NCBI GenBank assembly: GCA_900472575.1
Contig: UCIV01000024.1
Location: forward strand, 62,001 to 126,000
DNA: 64,000 nt
Source: Hyphomicrobiales bacterium
GTDB taxonomy: Bacteria; Pseudomonadota; Alphaproteobacteria; Rhizobiales; Rhizobiaceae
Reading direction: 5' to 3'
Shown: positions 26,580 through 35,922 of the stretch, in pieces
Numbering within the stretch: position 1 is the stretch's first letter
Layout of the letters: the number at the start of each line of letters is the position of its first letter
Position numbers and translations under genes: made by a program
Notes under the pieces: model-generated
What the model was told of the DNA's origin: nothing
The model's input: the letters and a program-made list of their open reading frames with translations, nothing else
Databases searched by the model: none

Positions 26580-26595
26580 GTTGACAGCTGTCAAC
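26580..26595. other. parS centromere site, copy 2
   Basis: Identical to the copy at 26384-26399 and 196 bases further on. The sequences around the two copies differ apart from a few adjoining bases, so this is not a large duplication. Confidence 0.75.
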
Positions 26596-26947
26596 GTCTT
26601 CCGACGGCGCCGGAAAACAAGGCTTTTAATAACCGGGATCGCGTATTTTCAGACGATGCTCTTAAGCCTATAATACGAATCAGCGGGACCTGCCTGCGTC
26701 GAGCCTTCAGCCAGATATGGTTAACTATCCACTAGCGAAACGAAACGTTTGATTAGGTTTCGTATCGCGTCGCTGACGATTATTTTTCAAGATGTTAACC
26801 TGTCCGGATTTTCCGTAGAACGATGTGATCTCGACACCATCTGTCCCATATCCAGGCTATGCCCAAGGGTTTCACGATCCGTTAACGGACAGGCTGCTGC
26901 GGCTTCATCTTTCGTGCTCGAGACACGTTTGGCCGTAGGATCCGCTC

Positions 26948-27913
26948 TCAGTGTCCGATCGCAGGTTTCAGTCGGCGGCGTGTCTCGCTGGGGCTTTCGG
27001 CGTAACTGGCGCGGTAGCTGCGCGAAAACGCCGAAGCGGAATTGAAGCCGGTTTCGGCGGCAATATCGGCAAAGCTCGCTCTGGTCTCGATCACCTTTCG
27101 ACGAGCGGCGTTGAGGCGGAGTGCGAGATAGTGGGCATGAGGCGCGACACCCATCGTCTGGTGAAAGAGATCCTGAAGGTGGCGGATGCTGACGCCAGAT
27201 CGTCTGGCAAGTTTTGACAGAGAGAGCGGTGCCTCGACCGTCTTCTCCATGAGCTTCACTGCAGCCTGTACGCGCGGGTCGATTTTTCCCGTGCTGCTGA
27301 TGAGCGGATGATCGGGACGGTCTTTTTCGCTGCGCTCCTGTTCGTAAATGAACAGCCTCGATATTTCGAGTGCCAGTGAATAGCCGTTGGTACGGCGGAT
27401 CAGTTCCAGCATGAGGTCGAGCGTCGGGAGAGGCCCACCGGTGGTGATACGCTTGGCGTCGATGACGAACCGCTCGCGGACCATGATGACCTGCGGGTAG
27501 GCGCGGGAGAAATCGTCGAAATCCTCCCAATGGCTGGTAGCCGAAAAACCGTTGAGCAGACCGGCTTCGGCGAGGATGAAAGCGCCGCTCTCTATGCCGG
27601 CGATCGATGTCCGGTGGCGGGCGGTGCGCGACAGGAGAAATTTCAGCTCGCGGGTTGCCGCGCTTTTCCAGTTGTAACTGGCCAGAACAAAAAGCGGATC
27701 GGTTTCGCGCCCAGGGCGGAATGCGCCTGAGACAGGGGCGGGGATGCCGGACGTTGTCTCGACCGGCCGGCCGTCAGGAGAGTAGATCGTCCAGCGGTAG
27801 AGATTTCGCCCGGCGATACGGTTTGCGGCGCGTAAGGGCTCGATGACCGAGGATAGCAGAATGAGGTTGGTTTCAGGCAGAAGGAGAATGTCGATATGCT
27901 GGTTATCATCCAT
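26948..27913 (-). CDS. GlxA/AraC-family regulator, probably of carnitine catabolism (CdhR-like)
   Basis: 321 residues with an N-terminal DJ-1/PfpI-like domain (about 1-190: DILLLPETNLILLSSVIEPL, SIAGIESGAFILAEAGLL) whose catalytic Cys is absent, and a C-terminal AraC double helix-turn-helix (LSLSKLARRSGVSIRHLQDLF, then FADIAAETGFNSASAFSRSY). This is the layout of CdhR and GbdR, activators of carnitine and betaine catabolism. The start at 27913 follows AAAGGGAAGCGC. It is divergent from the BKACE gene about 105 bases away, so it likely controls the two carnitine genes. Confidence 0.88.
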   Translation of the reverse strand: MDDNQHIDILLLPETNLILLSSVIEPLRAANRIAGRNLYRWTIYSPDGRPVETTSGIPAPVSGAFRPGRETDPLFVLASYNWKSAATRELKFLLSRTARHRTSIAGIESGAFILAEAGLLNGFSATSHWEDFDDFSRAYPQVIMVRERFVIDAKRITTGGPLPTLDLMLELIRRTNGYSLALEISRLFIYEQERSEKDRPDHPLISSTGKIDPRVQAAVKLMEKTVEAPLSLSKLARRSGVSIRHLQDLFHQTMGVAPHAHYLALRLNAARRKVIETRASFADIAAETGFNSASAFSRSYRASYAESPSETRRRLKPAIGH

Positions 27914-28018
27914 GCGCTTCCCTTTGCAGCATTCCGAAAATGTATAGAGCAGCGCCGATAGTGGAAAGCATTTTCCTTTTCCCTCGCTCGTAATGGCGGC
28001 AGCGAAAAGGAGGGAACA

Positions 28019-28921
28019 ATGCCGCTCGAGATGAACCGCGAGGTCTTCATTACCTGTGCCGTGACCGGTGCCGGCGATACGACCGGAAAATCCGGTCACG
28101 TTCCGATCACCCCGAAAGAGATTGCGGACTCGGCTATCGATGCCGCCAGGGCAGGGGCGGCGGTGGTTCACTGTCACGTTCGAAACCCCGAGACCGGGGC
28201 AGCGGCGCGCAACCTTGAACTCTACAGGGAAGTCACCAATCGCATTCGGTCTGCTGATGTGGATGTCGTGTTGAACCTGACGGCTGGCATGGGTGGCGAT
28301 CTGGTCTTCGGCAATGTCGAGGCGCCATTCCCTTATAATCCCGATGGCACCGATATGGCGGGTGCGACCGAGCGTGTTGCGCATGTGGCCGACTGCCTGC
28401 CGGAAATCTGCACGCTCGATTGCGGCACAATGAACTTTTCACTCGGCGATTACGTGATGACCAACACGCCCTCGATGCTGCGCGAAATGGCGCGGCAGAT
28501 GACGGCGCTCGGCGTGCGTCCCGAGATCGAAGCTTTTGATACCGGTCACCTGTCGTTCGCCAAGCAACTTGTGGAGGAGGGGCTGATCGAGGACCCGGTG
28601 CTGATCCAGCTCTGCATGGGCATTCCCTGGGGTGCGCCGGACGATCTCAACACATTCATGGCAATGGTCAACAACGTGCCGAAGAGCTGGACGTTTTCGG
28701 CCTTCTCGATCGGCCGCAATGCGCTCGCCTATCCGGCGGCCGCGGTTCTGGCTGGCGGCAATGTCCGGGTCGGGCTTGAGGACAATCTCTACGCCGGCAA
28801 GGGGCAGCTCGCGACCAATGCGCAACTGGTGGAGAAGGCCGTCGGGGTGATCGAGGGCATGGGGGCGAAGATCATCGGGCCGGATGCGGTGCGCGAGAAG
28901 CTGAAGCTGGTGAAGCGGTAG
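28019..28921 (+). CDS. BKACE-family enzyme (dehydrocarnitine cleavage)
   Basis: 300 residues of the beta-keto acid cleavage (DUF849) family. Visible features are ITCAVTGAGDT, the metal-binding HCHVRNPETG, NLTAGMGGD, LDCGTMNFS, EAFDTGHL and a glycine-rich NVRVGLEDNLY. With acetyl-CoA such an enzyme splits 3-dehydrocarnitine to betainyl-CoA and acetoacetate. The following gene makes dehydrocarnitine and carries a thioesterase, so the assignment is strongly supported by context. The ATG at 28019 has an AAGGAGG site. Confidence 0.9.
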   Translation: MPLEMNREVFITCAVTGAGDTTGKSGHVPITPKEIADSAIDAARAGAAVVHCHVRNPETGAAARNLELYREVTNRIRSADVDVVLNLTAGMGGDLVFGNVEAPFPYNPDGTDMAGATERVAHVADCLPEICTLDCGTMNFSLGDYVMTNTPSMLREMARQMTALGVRPEIEAFDTGHLSFAKQLVEEGLIEDPVLIQLCMGIPWGAPDDLNTFMAMVNNVPKSWTFSAFSIGRNALAYPAAAVLAGGNVRVGLEDNLYAGKGQLATNAQLVEKAVGVIEGMGAKIIGPDAVREKLKLVKR

Positions 28922-28934
28922 AGGTCGGGGTGTG

Positions 28935-29070
28935 CCCCTCATCCGCCTGCCGGCACCTTCTCCCCGCGCGCGGGGAGAAGGACAGATGTCGCAACGTCTC
29001 CGTTCCTCTCGAAAGTTGAGCAGGGCACGTCCCCTCTCCCCGCTTGCGGGGAGAGGGTTAGGGTGAGGGT
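28935..29070. repeat. RIME-like rhizobial intergenic mosaic element
   Basis: Two large palindromes: CCTTCTCCCCGC with its mirror (28956-28981) and CCCTCTCCCCGC with its mirror (29032-29057), flanked by CCCTCATCC and GGGTGAGGG. This is the pattern of the rhizobial RIME repeats. It lies between two genes of the carnitine operon and would form two strong hairpins in the mRNA. Confidence 0.8.
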
Positions 29071-29105
29071 CAGTGGTTAGGCCGGACGAAACAAGGGAAG
29101 AATTC

Positions 29106-30662
29106 ATGACGAGCATCCAGAAGGCCGCCTGTATCGGCGGGGGCGTGATCGGCGGGGCATGGGCGGCCCGCTTCCTGCTCGGCGGGATAGACGTGTCGAT
29201 GTACGATCCGCATCCGGAAGCCAAACGTATCGTCGGCGAGGTACTGGCGAATGCCGAGCGCGCCTATGCCATGCTGACCATGGCGCCGCTGCCGCCGAAG
29301 GGAAGGCTGACCTTTTGTGGGAGCGTGGAAGAGGCCGTCGCAGGGGCTGACTGGATTCAGGAAAGCGTACCCGAGCGCGTCGACCTCAAGCGAAACGTGC
29401 TCACCGAGATCGACAGATATGCCGATCCGGAAGCACTGATCGGTTCGTCGACCTCGGGCATCATGCCGACCGAACTGCAACGTGACATGCAGCATCCCGA
29501 GCGGATGTTCGTCGCCCATCCCTATAACCCCGTCTATCTTCTGCCGCTGGCCGAACTGGTCGGTGGGGAGAAGACATCGCCCGAGACGCTGGAGCGCGCC
29601 AGAGACAGGCTGGCGCCGATCGGGATGAAGGGCGTCATCCTGAAAAAGGAGATAGAGGCGTTTGTCGGCGACCGGCTGCTGGAAGCCATATGGCGCGAGG
29701 GGCTGTGGCTGATCCATGACGACATCTGCGATACCGAGACGCTTGATGACGTGATCCGCTATTCCTTCGGCATGCGCTGGGCTCAGATGGGCCTGTTCGA
29801 AACCTATCGGATTGCCGGCGGCGAGGCGGGCATGCGCCATTTTCTCGCGCAGTTCGGCCCCTGCCTTTCATGGCCCTGGACGAAGCTGACGGATGTGGTC
29901 GATCTCGATGATGCGCTGGTCGACAAGATCGCGGCGCAATCGGACGCGCAGTCCGGTGCCCGTGGCATACGCGAGCTTGAGCGTATCCGCGACGAGAACC
30001 TGGTCGGCATCATGCAGGCTCTCAAGGCAGGAGATGGCGGAAAGGGCTGGGGTTCCGGGAAGGTGCTGGCCGATTTCGAAAAGCTTCTCTGGGCAAGGGG
30101 TGGCGGCAGGAAGGATGCGCCGGACATTTCGCAGCCGTTGCGGCTGGTCGATACAAGGGTAAGCGCTGCATGGGTGGATTATAACGGTCACATGACTGAA
30201 CACCGTTATCTGCAGGTTTTCGGCGACACGTCCGATGCGCTTTTGCGGCTGATCGGTGTCGACTTCGCCTATGTCGAAGCGGGACACAGCTATTATACGG
30301 TCGAGACCCATATCCGGCATCTCGGCGAGGCAAAGCTCGGGCAGATGCTTTATGCAACGCTGCAGGTGCTCGGCTTCGATGAAAAACGCATCCGGTATTT
30401 TACCACCATTCATGATGCGCAGAGCGGCGAGGTTCTTGCGACCGCCGAACAACTGATGCTGCATGTGAGTGCCAAGGCCGGCAAGTCTTCCGCCGCACCG
30501 CCGGAAATTCTGGCCAGACTTGCGCCCATAGCAGACGCTCATGCCAGGCTGCCGGTGCCGCAAGGGGTAGGGCGGTCCGTGGGGCAGACGGTCATGCAGG
30601 GTGCGGTTACGTCCAGCAAGCGATCCTTCTTGCCAGATCAGGGAAACGGCCTGATCCGGTAA
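29106..30662 (+). CDS. lcdH: L-carnitine dehydrogenase fused to a hotdog thioesterase
   Basis: 518 residues. Residues 1 to about 330 are a 3-hydroxyacyl-CoA dehydrogenase-like domain with the NAD motif AACIGGGVIGGAWAARFL, SSTSGIMPTEL and HPYNPVYLLPLAELVGG. From about 345 a thioesterase domain follows, starting at VDTRVSAAWVDYNGHMTEHR with the family Asp-Tyr-Asn-Gly-His motif. The same fusion is known in Rhizobium and Sinorhizobium carnitine dehydrogenases. It oxidises carnitine to dehydrocarnitine, and the thioesterase releases glycine betaine from betainyl-CoA. ATG 29106 is used; upstream sequence belongs to the repeat region. Confidence 0.92.
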   Translation: MTSIQKAACIGGGVIGGAWAARFLLGGIDVSMYDPHPEAKRIVGEVLANAERAYAMLTMAPLPPKGRLTFCGSVEEAVAGADWIQESVPERVDLKRNVLTEIDRYADPEALIGSSTSGIMPTELQRDMQHPERMFVAHPYNPVYLLPLAELVGGEKTSPETLERARDRLAPIGMKGVILKKEIEAFVGDRLLEAIWREGLWLIHDDICDTETLDDVIRYSFGMRWAQMGLFETYRIAGGEAGMRHFLAQFGPCLSWPWTKLTDVVDLDDALVDKIAAQSDAQSGARGIRELERIRDENLVGIMQALKAGDGGKGWGSGKVLADFEKLLWARGGGRKDAPDISQPLRLVDTRVSAAWVDYNGHMTEHRYLQVFGDTSDALLRLIGVDFAYVEAGHSYYTVETHIRHLGEAKLGQMLYATLQVLGFDEKRIRYFTTIHDAQSGEVLATAEQLMLHVSAKAGKSSAAPPEILARLAPIADAHARLPVPQGVGRSVGQTVMQGAVTSSKRSFLPDQGNGLIR

Positions 30663-30685
30663 GGACGCCACAATTGCGAAACCGA

Positions 30686-30719
30686 AAAAGCCGCCGAGGA
30701 CATTCCCGGCGGCTTTTTG
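30686..30719. terminator. Bidirectional rho-independent terminator
   Basis: AAAAAGCCGCCG and CGGCGGCTTTTT (30686-30697 and 30708-30719) form a strong stem with A and T tracts on both sides. It lies between the convergent lcdH and glcB genes and can serve both. Confidence 0.9.
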
Positions 30720-30740
30720 CTCATTGGAGGTGGCTCTGGA

Positions 30741-32921
30741 TCAACCGGCCTTTGCCTTCAGCTCCAGCCTGCGACGGTGAAGGACCGGCTCGGTGTAGCC
30801 GTTCGGCTGCTCGCGCCCTTTCAGAACCAGATCGAGTGCCGCCTTAAACGCGATAGAACCGTCGAAGTCTTTTGCCATCGGACTATAGAGCGGATCGCCG
30901 GCGTTCTGGCCATCGACCACCTTTGCCATGCGCTTCATCGTCTCGACGATCTGGCCTTCGGTCACGACCTTGTGGTGCAGCCAGTTGGCCATGTGCTGGG
31001 CCGAGATGCGCAGGGTCGCGCGGTCCTCCATCAGGCCGATATTATTGATGTCCGGCACCTTGGAGCAGCCGACGCCCTGGTCGATCCAGCGCACGACATA
31101 ACCGAGAATACCTTGTGCATTGTTGTCGAGTTCGCGGCTGATCTCCTCCGGCGTCCAGTTGGGGCGCGGCGCCACCGGCACGGAAAGGATGTCGGAAAGC
31201 TTGGCTCGGGTACGGCTCTTCAGGCTCTTCTGAACTGCTGCCACATCCACCGTGTGATAGTGGGTAGCATGCAGCGTTGCCGCCGTCGGTGACGGAACCC
31301 AGGCGGTATTGGCGCCCGCCTTCGGGTGGCCGATCTTCTGCTCAAGCATCGCCGCCATGAGGTCGGGCATCGCCCACATTCCCTTGCCGATCTGGGCATG
31401 GCCGGAAAGACCGCATTCGAGCCCGATATCGACATTCCAGTTCTCATAGGCCGCGATCCATGCAGCCTGTTTCATGTCACCCTTGCGGATCATGGGGCCG
31501 GCTTCCATCGAGGTATGGATTTCGTCGCCAGTGCGGTCGAGGAAGCCAGTGTTGATGAAGACGACACGATCCTTCGCAGCCCGGATCGCTTCCTTGAGGT
31601 TGACCGTCGTGCGACGCTCCTCGTCCATGATGCCCATCTTGATGGCATTCCTGGGCAGGCCGAGCGCCTCTTCCACGCGTGAAAAAATTTCGGCGGCGAA
31701 GGCTACTTCTTCCGGCCCGTGCATCTTTGGTTTCACCACATACATCGAGCCAAGCCGTGAATTCTTCCGGCGGCCCTTTGGGCTGCCAGTCCGGCCAATA
31801 TCGTGGATGGCGATCAATGCGGTGACCATTGCATCCATGATGCCTTCCGGCACTTCAGCGCCGTCGCGATCGAGGATGGCCGGGTTGGTCATCAGATGGC
31901 CGACATTACGAACCAGCATCAGCGATCGGCATTTGAGCTCGAAACTCGAGCCGTCCGGTGCCGTATAGTCGAGATCAGGATTGAGCTTGCGGGTGAATGT
32001 CTTGCCCCCTTTGGACACCTCTTCCGTCAGATCACCCTTCATCAGGCCGAGCCAGTTGCGGTAGACGACGACCTTGTCTTCGGCATCGACGGCTGCGACC
32101 GAATCCTCGCAGTCCATGATCGTGGTAATCGCCGATTCAACCCAGACATCCGAGATATGGGCCGGATCTTGCCTGCCGATTGCGGTCGTCGCATCGACCA
32201 GGATCTCGACATGGAGATTGTTCTTCTTCAGGAGGATCTGCGTCGGCGCCGCAGCTTTACCCAGATAGCCGGCAAACTGAGCCGGATCGGTGAGCCCCGT
32301 CACCTGTCCATCGGTGAGCGTCACGAACAGGGCCGAGGCATCGATCTTGAATGACGCAACATCGTTCCAGCTCGCGCCGGAGAGCGGCGCGGAGCGATCA
32401 AGAAAATCGCGCACCCAGGCAATGACTTTCGCACCGCGGATCGGATTGTATCCCTTGCCCTTATCGGCGCCCTCGTTTTCCGGGATCGCATCGGTACCGT
32501 AAAGCGCATCATAGAGCGAACCCCAGCGAGCATTGGCAGCATTCAGGGCGTAACGGGCATTCATCACCGGCACGACCAACTGAGGGCCGGCGATAGTGGC
32601 GATTTCCGGATCGACGTTTTCTGTCGAAACCTGGAAATCGGGGCCTTCGGGCAGAAGGTAGCCGATCTCACGCAGAAAGGCCTCGTAGACAGACATATCG
32701 CTCGGCGCACCGTTCTTCCGGTACCAGTCGTCGATCTTGGCCTGGAAGGCATCGCGCTTGGCGAGAAGGGTGCGGTTTTTCGGAGCCAGCTCGTGGACGA
32801 TCGCCGAGAACTGCTCGAAAAAGCGATCGGTATCGACGCCCGTATCGGGAAGAGCTTCCTCCACCAAGAAGCGATAGAGTTGCTCGTCAATCTGAAGACC
32901 GGCGATTTCCTTGCGTGCCAT
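30741..32921 (-). CDS. glcB: Malate synthase G
   Basis: 726 residues, the normal length of the single-chain G isoform. Recognisable stretches are the catalytic-barrel [49 protein letters not shown] and [20 protein letters not shown], and VDQGVGC-like [15 protein letters not shown] near the C-terminus. It condenses glyoxylate with acetyl-CoA to malate. The start has AGGGGAGAAACCGT. It stands alone, with a terminator shared with the carnitine operon. It may use glyoxylate or acetyl-CoA from the surrounding catabolic pathways; that is inference. Confidence 0.96.
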   Translation of the reverse strand: MARKEIAGLQIDEQLYRFLVEEALPDTGVDTDRFFEQFSAIVHELAPKNRTLLAKRDAFQAKIDDWYRKNGAPSDMSVYEAFLREIGYLLPEGPDFQVSTENVDPEIATIAGPQLVVPVMNARYALNAANARWGSLYDALYGTDAIPENEGADKGKGYNPIRGAKVIAWVRDFLDRSAPLSGASWNDVASFKIDASALFVTLTDGQVTGLTDPAQFAGYLGKAAAPTQILLKKNNLHVEILVDATTAIGRQDPAHISDVWVESAITTIMDCEDSVAAVDAEDKVVVYRNWLGLMKGDLTEEVSKGGKTFTRKLNPDLDYTAPDGSSFELKCRSLMLVRNVGHLMTNPAILDRDGAEVPEGIMDAMVTALIAIHDIGRTGSPKGRRKNSRLGSMYVVKPKMHGPEEVAFAAEIFSRVEEALGLPRNAIKMGIMDEERRTTVNLKEAIRAAKDRVVFINTGFLDRTGDEIHTSMEAGPMIRKGDMKQAAWIAAYENWNVDIGLECGLSGHAQIGKGMWAMPDLMAAMLEQKIGHPKAGANTAWVPSPTAATLHATHYHTVDVAAVQKSLKSRTRAKLSDILSVPVAPRPNWTPEEISRELDNNAQGILGYVVRWIDQGVGCSKVPDINNIGLMEDRATLRISAQHMANWLHHKVVTEGQIVETMKRMAKVVDGQNAGDPLYSPMAKDFDGSIAFKAALDLVLKGREQPNGYTEPVLHRRRLELKAKAG

Positions 32922-33025
32922 ACGGTTTCTCCCCTAAAACGTTTCTATTCTGCGAAAGATGGCGGCGAATGATTGGTAATTACAACAGACATCAATGAAA
33001 ATGACTTGTTCCCAAAAGGATAAAA

Positions 33026-33937
33026 TCATTTTTTTGAACCTGTCGTTTCCCAATAAGGTTCTGATCCGTAGATCCGCTGAAGATGTTCCGAAAATGCGCG
33101 AACCTTTGGCGGAATGAACTGACGGCTGGGGTAGACGGCCGAGACCGTTGTGTTTTGCGGCCCTTCATAACCTGGAAGCACCTGCACCAGTCTGCCTGTC
33201 GAAAGCTCCGTGCCGATATCCCACGTGGAGCGCAACGCTATGCCAAGTCCGGAAATCACCGCTTCACGGATAACTTCGCTGGAATTCGTCTTCAGTTTGC
33301 CCTCGGGCCGATAGGTGAGAGATCCTTCCGGCCCCTCCAGTCGCCAAGGCTCTCCGTTGTGCGCCGGCAGGCATGTGTGATTTGCAAGCTCCCGCATTGT
33401 TTTTGGAACGCCGAACCTCTCGAGATACTCTGGAGAGGCGCAGAGTATCCGTCGGGTTGCTGCCAGTTTTCGCGCGACCAGTCCGGAATCCTTGAGGGCG
33501 GAGATACGGATGGCGAGATCATACCCTTCACTGATGATATCCGTGAAGGCGTCAGACAACACGAGCTCTACAGAAACATTCGGATAAAGCTCCATAAAGC
33601 CTCTGAGATGCGGTGCTACATGCATGCGCCCGAAAGAAGTGGGAGCACTTACCCTCAACTCGCCTGCGATTTCTGCGGAACGTCCCGAAACGAAATTCTC
33701 GGCTTCCTGCACGCTTGCCAGAATTTCGATAACACGCTCGTAAAATGCTTGCCCCGTCTCGGTGACCGCGATCTGTCGGGTCGTTCTCTGGAGTAGTCGC
33801 ACCCCCAGTGAAGTCTCGAGCCGCTTGATCGCCTTGGAGACGACGGCTGGAGAAAGGCCGAGAATGCGGCCGCTCTCCGACATGCTGCGCGTCGACGCGA
33901 CCTTGGCGAAAATCTGGAGATCGCCCAAGTCCTTCAT
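33026..33937 (-). CDS. LysR-family transcriptional regulator
   Basis: 303 residues. The N-terminal winged helix reads LQIFAKVASTRSMSESGRIL, then SPAVVSKAIKRLETSLGVRL. The C-terminal ligand domain begins near ELRVSAPTSFGRMHV, the form typical of the CrgA/DmlR-like branch. The start at 33937 has GGAGAA upstream. It lies downstream of the flavin reductase and binding-protein genes on the same strand, separated from them by about 320 bases without a gene. Target unknown; the neighbouring binding-protein promoter is the likeliest. Confidence 0.88.
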   Translation of the reverse strand: MKDLGDLQIFAKVASTRSMSESGRILGLSPAVVSKAIKRLETSLGVRLLQRTTRQIAVTETGQAFYERVIEILASVQEAENFVSGRSAEIAGELRVSAPTSFGRMHVAPHLRGFMELYPNVSVELVLSDAFTDIISEGYDLAIRISALKDSGLVARKLAATRRILCASPEYLERFGVPKTMRELANHTCLPAHNGEPWRLEGPEGSLTYRPEGKLKTNSSEVIREAVISGLGIALRSTWDIGTELSTGRLVQVLPGYEGPQNTTVSAVYPSRQFIPPKVRAFSEHLQRIYGSEPYWETTGSKK

Positions 33938-34261
33938 CGGTATTTTCTCCCCGCCAGAATAAATAGCTTTCATTAATTCCCATAGCGGACCTGAGAGGAC
34001 TGCACCAGATTTCGATTTCTTCGTGCAGGAACCCTGCCGAATTCTGGAGGTCTTGGTGGTGTTGGCTGTCAAGCGTCTTGAGGATAGCGCTCCATCCGCA
34101 ACGCTGACCGCACTTCCCGGTGTGCCGAGCGGCATTTTTGCCAGTTCCACGCCTATGTTTGGCGTGTGTGCCTACAAGATTTCGGCGTTCGAGAGCGGAC
34201 ACAACCGGATGAAATCCTACATGGTTTCAACCAGGGGTGTCCCCCGGTTGGAACGTAGATT
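33938..34261. other. Intergenic region, nothing recognised
   Basis: I see no gene, clear terminator or strong palindrome in these 324 bases between the LysR start and the flavin reductase stop. They presumably hold the LysR promoter. Confidence 0.5.
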
Positions 34262-34876
34262 TCACAGGGTGGGCGGCTTGATATCGAAACAGTCTCTCGT
34301 TGTTGAATAGGCGCTACCTCCCATCCTTCCAACGGCGTCGAGTGCTATTGGGTCTATGTGGAACCGCTCGTTGACGATGTCGCTTCGCAGTCGTGCGGCG
34401 ACGATCTCGCCGAGAATAATCTCTCGCGATTTGCCCAGGTCGATGAAGCTATGCAGCCTGCATTCCAGCGCCGCGGGAGATTCAGCGATTGCCGGAGACG
34501 CGACCTTGATGCCCGTACGAAGGGTCAATCCCACCATTTCGGCTTCGTTGACATGTTCGTCAAATGGGAAAGCAGTGGTGTTCATTGCATCGGCGAGCGA
34601 ATGGGAGACTATGTTCACCGTAAAAACGCCGACATCGCGAATGTTGCGAGCGGTGTCCTTTGAACGGCCATCGGCTCGGTATTCGATGCCCAGGCCGATG
34701 ATCGGCGGATCGGAACTGAGGCAACCGAAAAAGCTGTAGGGGGCTGCATTGGGCCGGCCGCCGGCGTCGACAGTCGTTACCCAGGCGATTGGCCTGGGTA
34801 CGATCGTGCCGATCATGATCTTGTATTTGTCACGCGGCTCTATTTCCGAAAAATCGATGGTAATCGTGTCTGTCAT
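34262..34876 (-). CDS. Flavin reductase-like FMN-binding protein
   Basis: 204 residues of the DIM6/NTAB split-barrel family. The FMN-binding signature reads IGTIVPRPIAWVTTVDAGGRPN, followed by APYSFFGCLSSDPPIIGLG, the KDTARNIRDVGVFTVNIVS segment and a C-terminal HIDPIALDAVGRMGG. Members supply reduced flavin or reduce small substrates with FMN. It follows the orphan binding-protein gene by 81 bases, with a hairpin in between, and may be cotranscribed with it. No monooxygenase partner is seen nearby, so its role stays open. Confidence 0.87.
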   Translation of the reverse strand: MTDTITIDFSEIEPRDKYKIMIGTIVPRPIAWVTTVDAGGRPNAAPYSFFGCLSSDPPIIGLGIEYRADGRSKDTARNIRDVGVFTVNIVSHSLADAMNTTAFPFDEHVNEAEMVGLTLRTGIKVASPAIAESPAALECRLHSFIDLGKSREIILGEIVAARLRSDIVNERFHIDPIALDAVGRMGGSAYSTTRDCFDIKPPTL

Positions 34877-34904
34877 TGACCTGCTTGAATTCCTGAAAGA
34901 GATA

Positions 34905-34930
34905 CCTTCGGCCATGATGACGGCCGAAGG
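34905..34930 (-). promoter_or_regulatory. Intercistronic hairpin after the orphan binding-protein gene
   Basis: CCTTCGGCC (34905-34913) and GGCCGAAGG (34922-34930) pair perfectly over nine bases. No T-run follows on the minus strand, so partial termination or mRNA stabilisation is likelier than full termination. Confidence 0.6.
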
Positions 34931-34957
34931 GAAAGAAGGCTTGCCTTTCGGCGGCTA

Positions 34958-35806
34958 TTACTGGCCTGCGTCGATTTTCACCTCGGCCATCGCTTGTCTT
35001 TCCAGGCCGTACTTCTTGAGCAGGGACATATAGGTACCGTCCTTGATGAGGGAGGTGACCGCTCCTGCCACCGCGTCCCGCATGGCCGGATCTTTCTTGC
35101 TAACGGCAAGACCGAAAAGCGTCTCGATCAGCGGGTCGCCTACGAGAACATAGGTGTCAGGCTCGTCTCGCATCAGGTGGCTTACATATTCCGGGCCAAG
35201 CACGGCGGCATCGAGACGGCCCTGCTTGAGATCCAGGCGCGCCGCAGTGGCGCCTTGCGTGCCGTTCACGGTCATTGCAGCCTTGCCGGTGCCGACGCAA
35301 TTCTTTTCATTCCATGCTTTTGTAGCAGGGAAATAATTCGTTGAGCTGGGCGCTCCTACGGTCAATCCGCAGAGGTCGGCACTGGTCTTCAACTTTTGCG
35401 CATTGGCAACGGTCGTGAAGGGCTGTGCCCCGGTGCGCAGATAATCCACGAATGTCATTTTCTCGCGGCGGCTCGGAAGATCGCTGATCGCAGTTCCCAC
35501 CAGATCGACGCGCCCAACTTCCAAGGCGGTCGCCAACTGTTCGAAACTCAGTTCTTCCCATTTGACCTCAATACCCATTTTTTGGGCCATTGCGGTGACC
35601 AGGTCGACATTGAAGCCAAGTCGCTCATTGGTCTTTGGGTTCCGATAGGCCATCGGCGGATAGGTCGATTCGATCGCGACAATTATGCTGCCTTTTTCCT
35701 TCAGTGCCGGCGGCACGACAAGATCGGAGGCATTCGAGGTGTATGGAGCAAGCAGTGTCGCGGCGAGAAAAACGGCCGGGGCGAATATTGATTTTGCACT
35801 TTTCAT
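34958..35806 (-). CDS. Amino-acid-type ABC substrate-binding protein (SBP_bac_3), orphan
   Basis: 282 residues with a signal peptide (KSAKSIFAPAVFLAATLLAP, cleavage near NAS) and the polar-amino-acid binding fold: IIVAIESTYPPMAYRNP, LGFNVDLVTAMAQKMGI, VDLVGTAISDLPSRREKMTF. No permease or ATPase gene adjoins it. It closely resembles the binding protein at 50197-51024 (shared SDLP-RRE-FVDY pattern and a similar Cys pair), so it may deliver to that importer. ATG 35806 is chosen because GGGAACAGAT precedes it; ATG 35818 is possible. Confidence 0.9.
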   Translation of the reverse strand: MKSAKSIFAPAVFLAATLLAPYTSNASDLVVPPALKEKGSIIVAIESTYPPMAYRNPKTNERLGFNVDLVTAMAQKMGIEVKWEELSFEQLATALEVGRVDLVGTAISDLPSRREKMTFVDYLRTGAQPFTTVANAQKLKTSADLCGLTVGAPSSTNYFPATKAWNEKNCVGTGKAAMTVNGTQGATAARLDLKQGRLDAAVLGPEYVSHLMRDEPDTYVLVGDPLIETLFGLAVSKKDPAMRDAVAGAVTSLIKDGTYMSLLKKYGLERQAMAEVKIDAGQ

Positions 35807-35922
35807 ATCTGTTCCCATTTTTTCTTTGTCACAGAGTATCCGGCCGCTAGCGGTGCCGGACTGGTATGCGCGGAAAGAATGCGAATGAGAATTTTTTCAG
35901 CCCAACGAATTAATTTCGTAGA

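Larger units (their letters stand above)
26333..26947. other. Convergent intergenic region with two parS sites, no gene
   Basis: No gene is supported in 615 bases. The flanking genes (rhaK and the GlxA-type regulator) end towards each other, so no promoter is expected here. The main structure is two identical 16-base palindromes described separately. Confidence 0.7.

Noticed and set aside
28935-29070. Possible CRISPR or phage attachment site
   Set aside because: The palindromes are two unequal hairpins of a rhizobial mosaic repeat, with no regular spacers and no integrase nearby.
33552-34202. Long leftward frame overlapping the LysR gene and its upstream region
   Set aside because: It is an alternate-frame shadow of the LysR gene and has no recognisable domain or ribosome-binding site.
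34023-34310. Rightward 95-codon frame before the flavin reductase
   Set aside because: It overlaps the end of the flavin reductase gene and has no domain or start signal.
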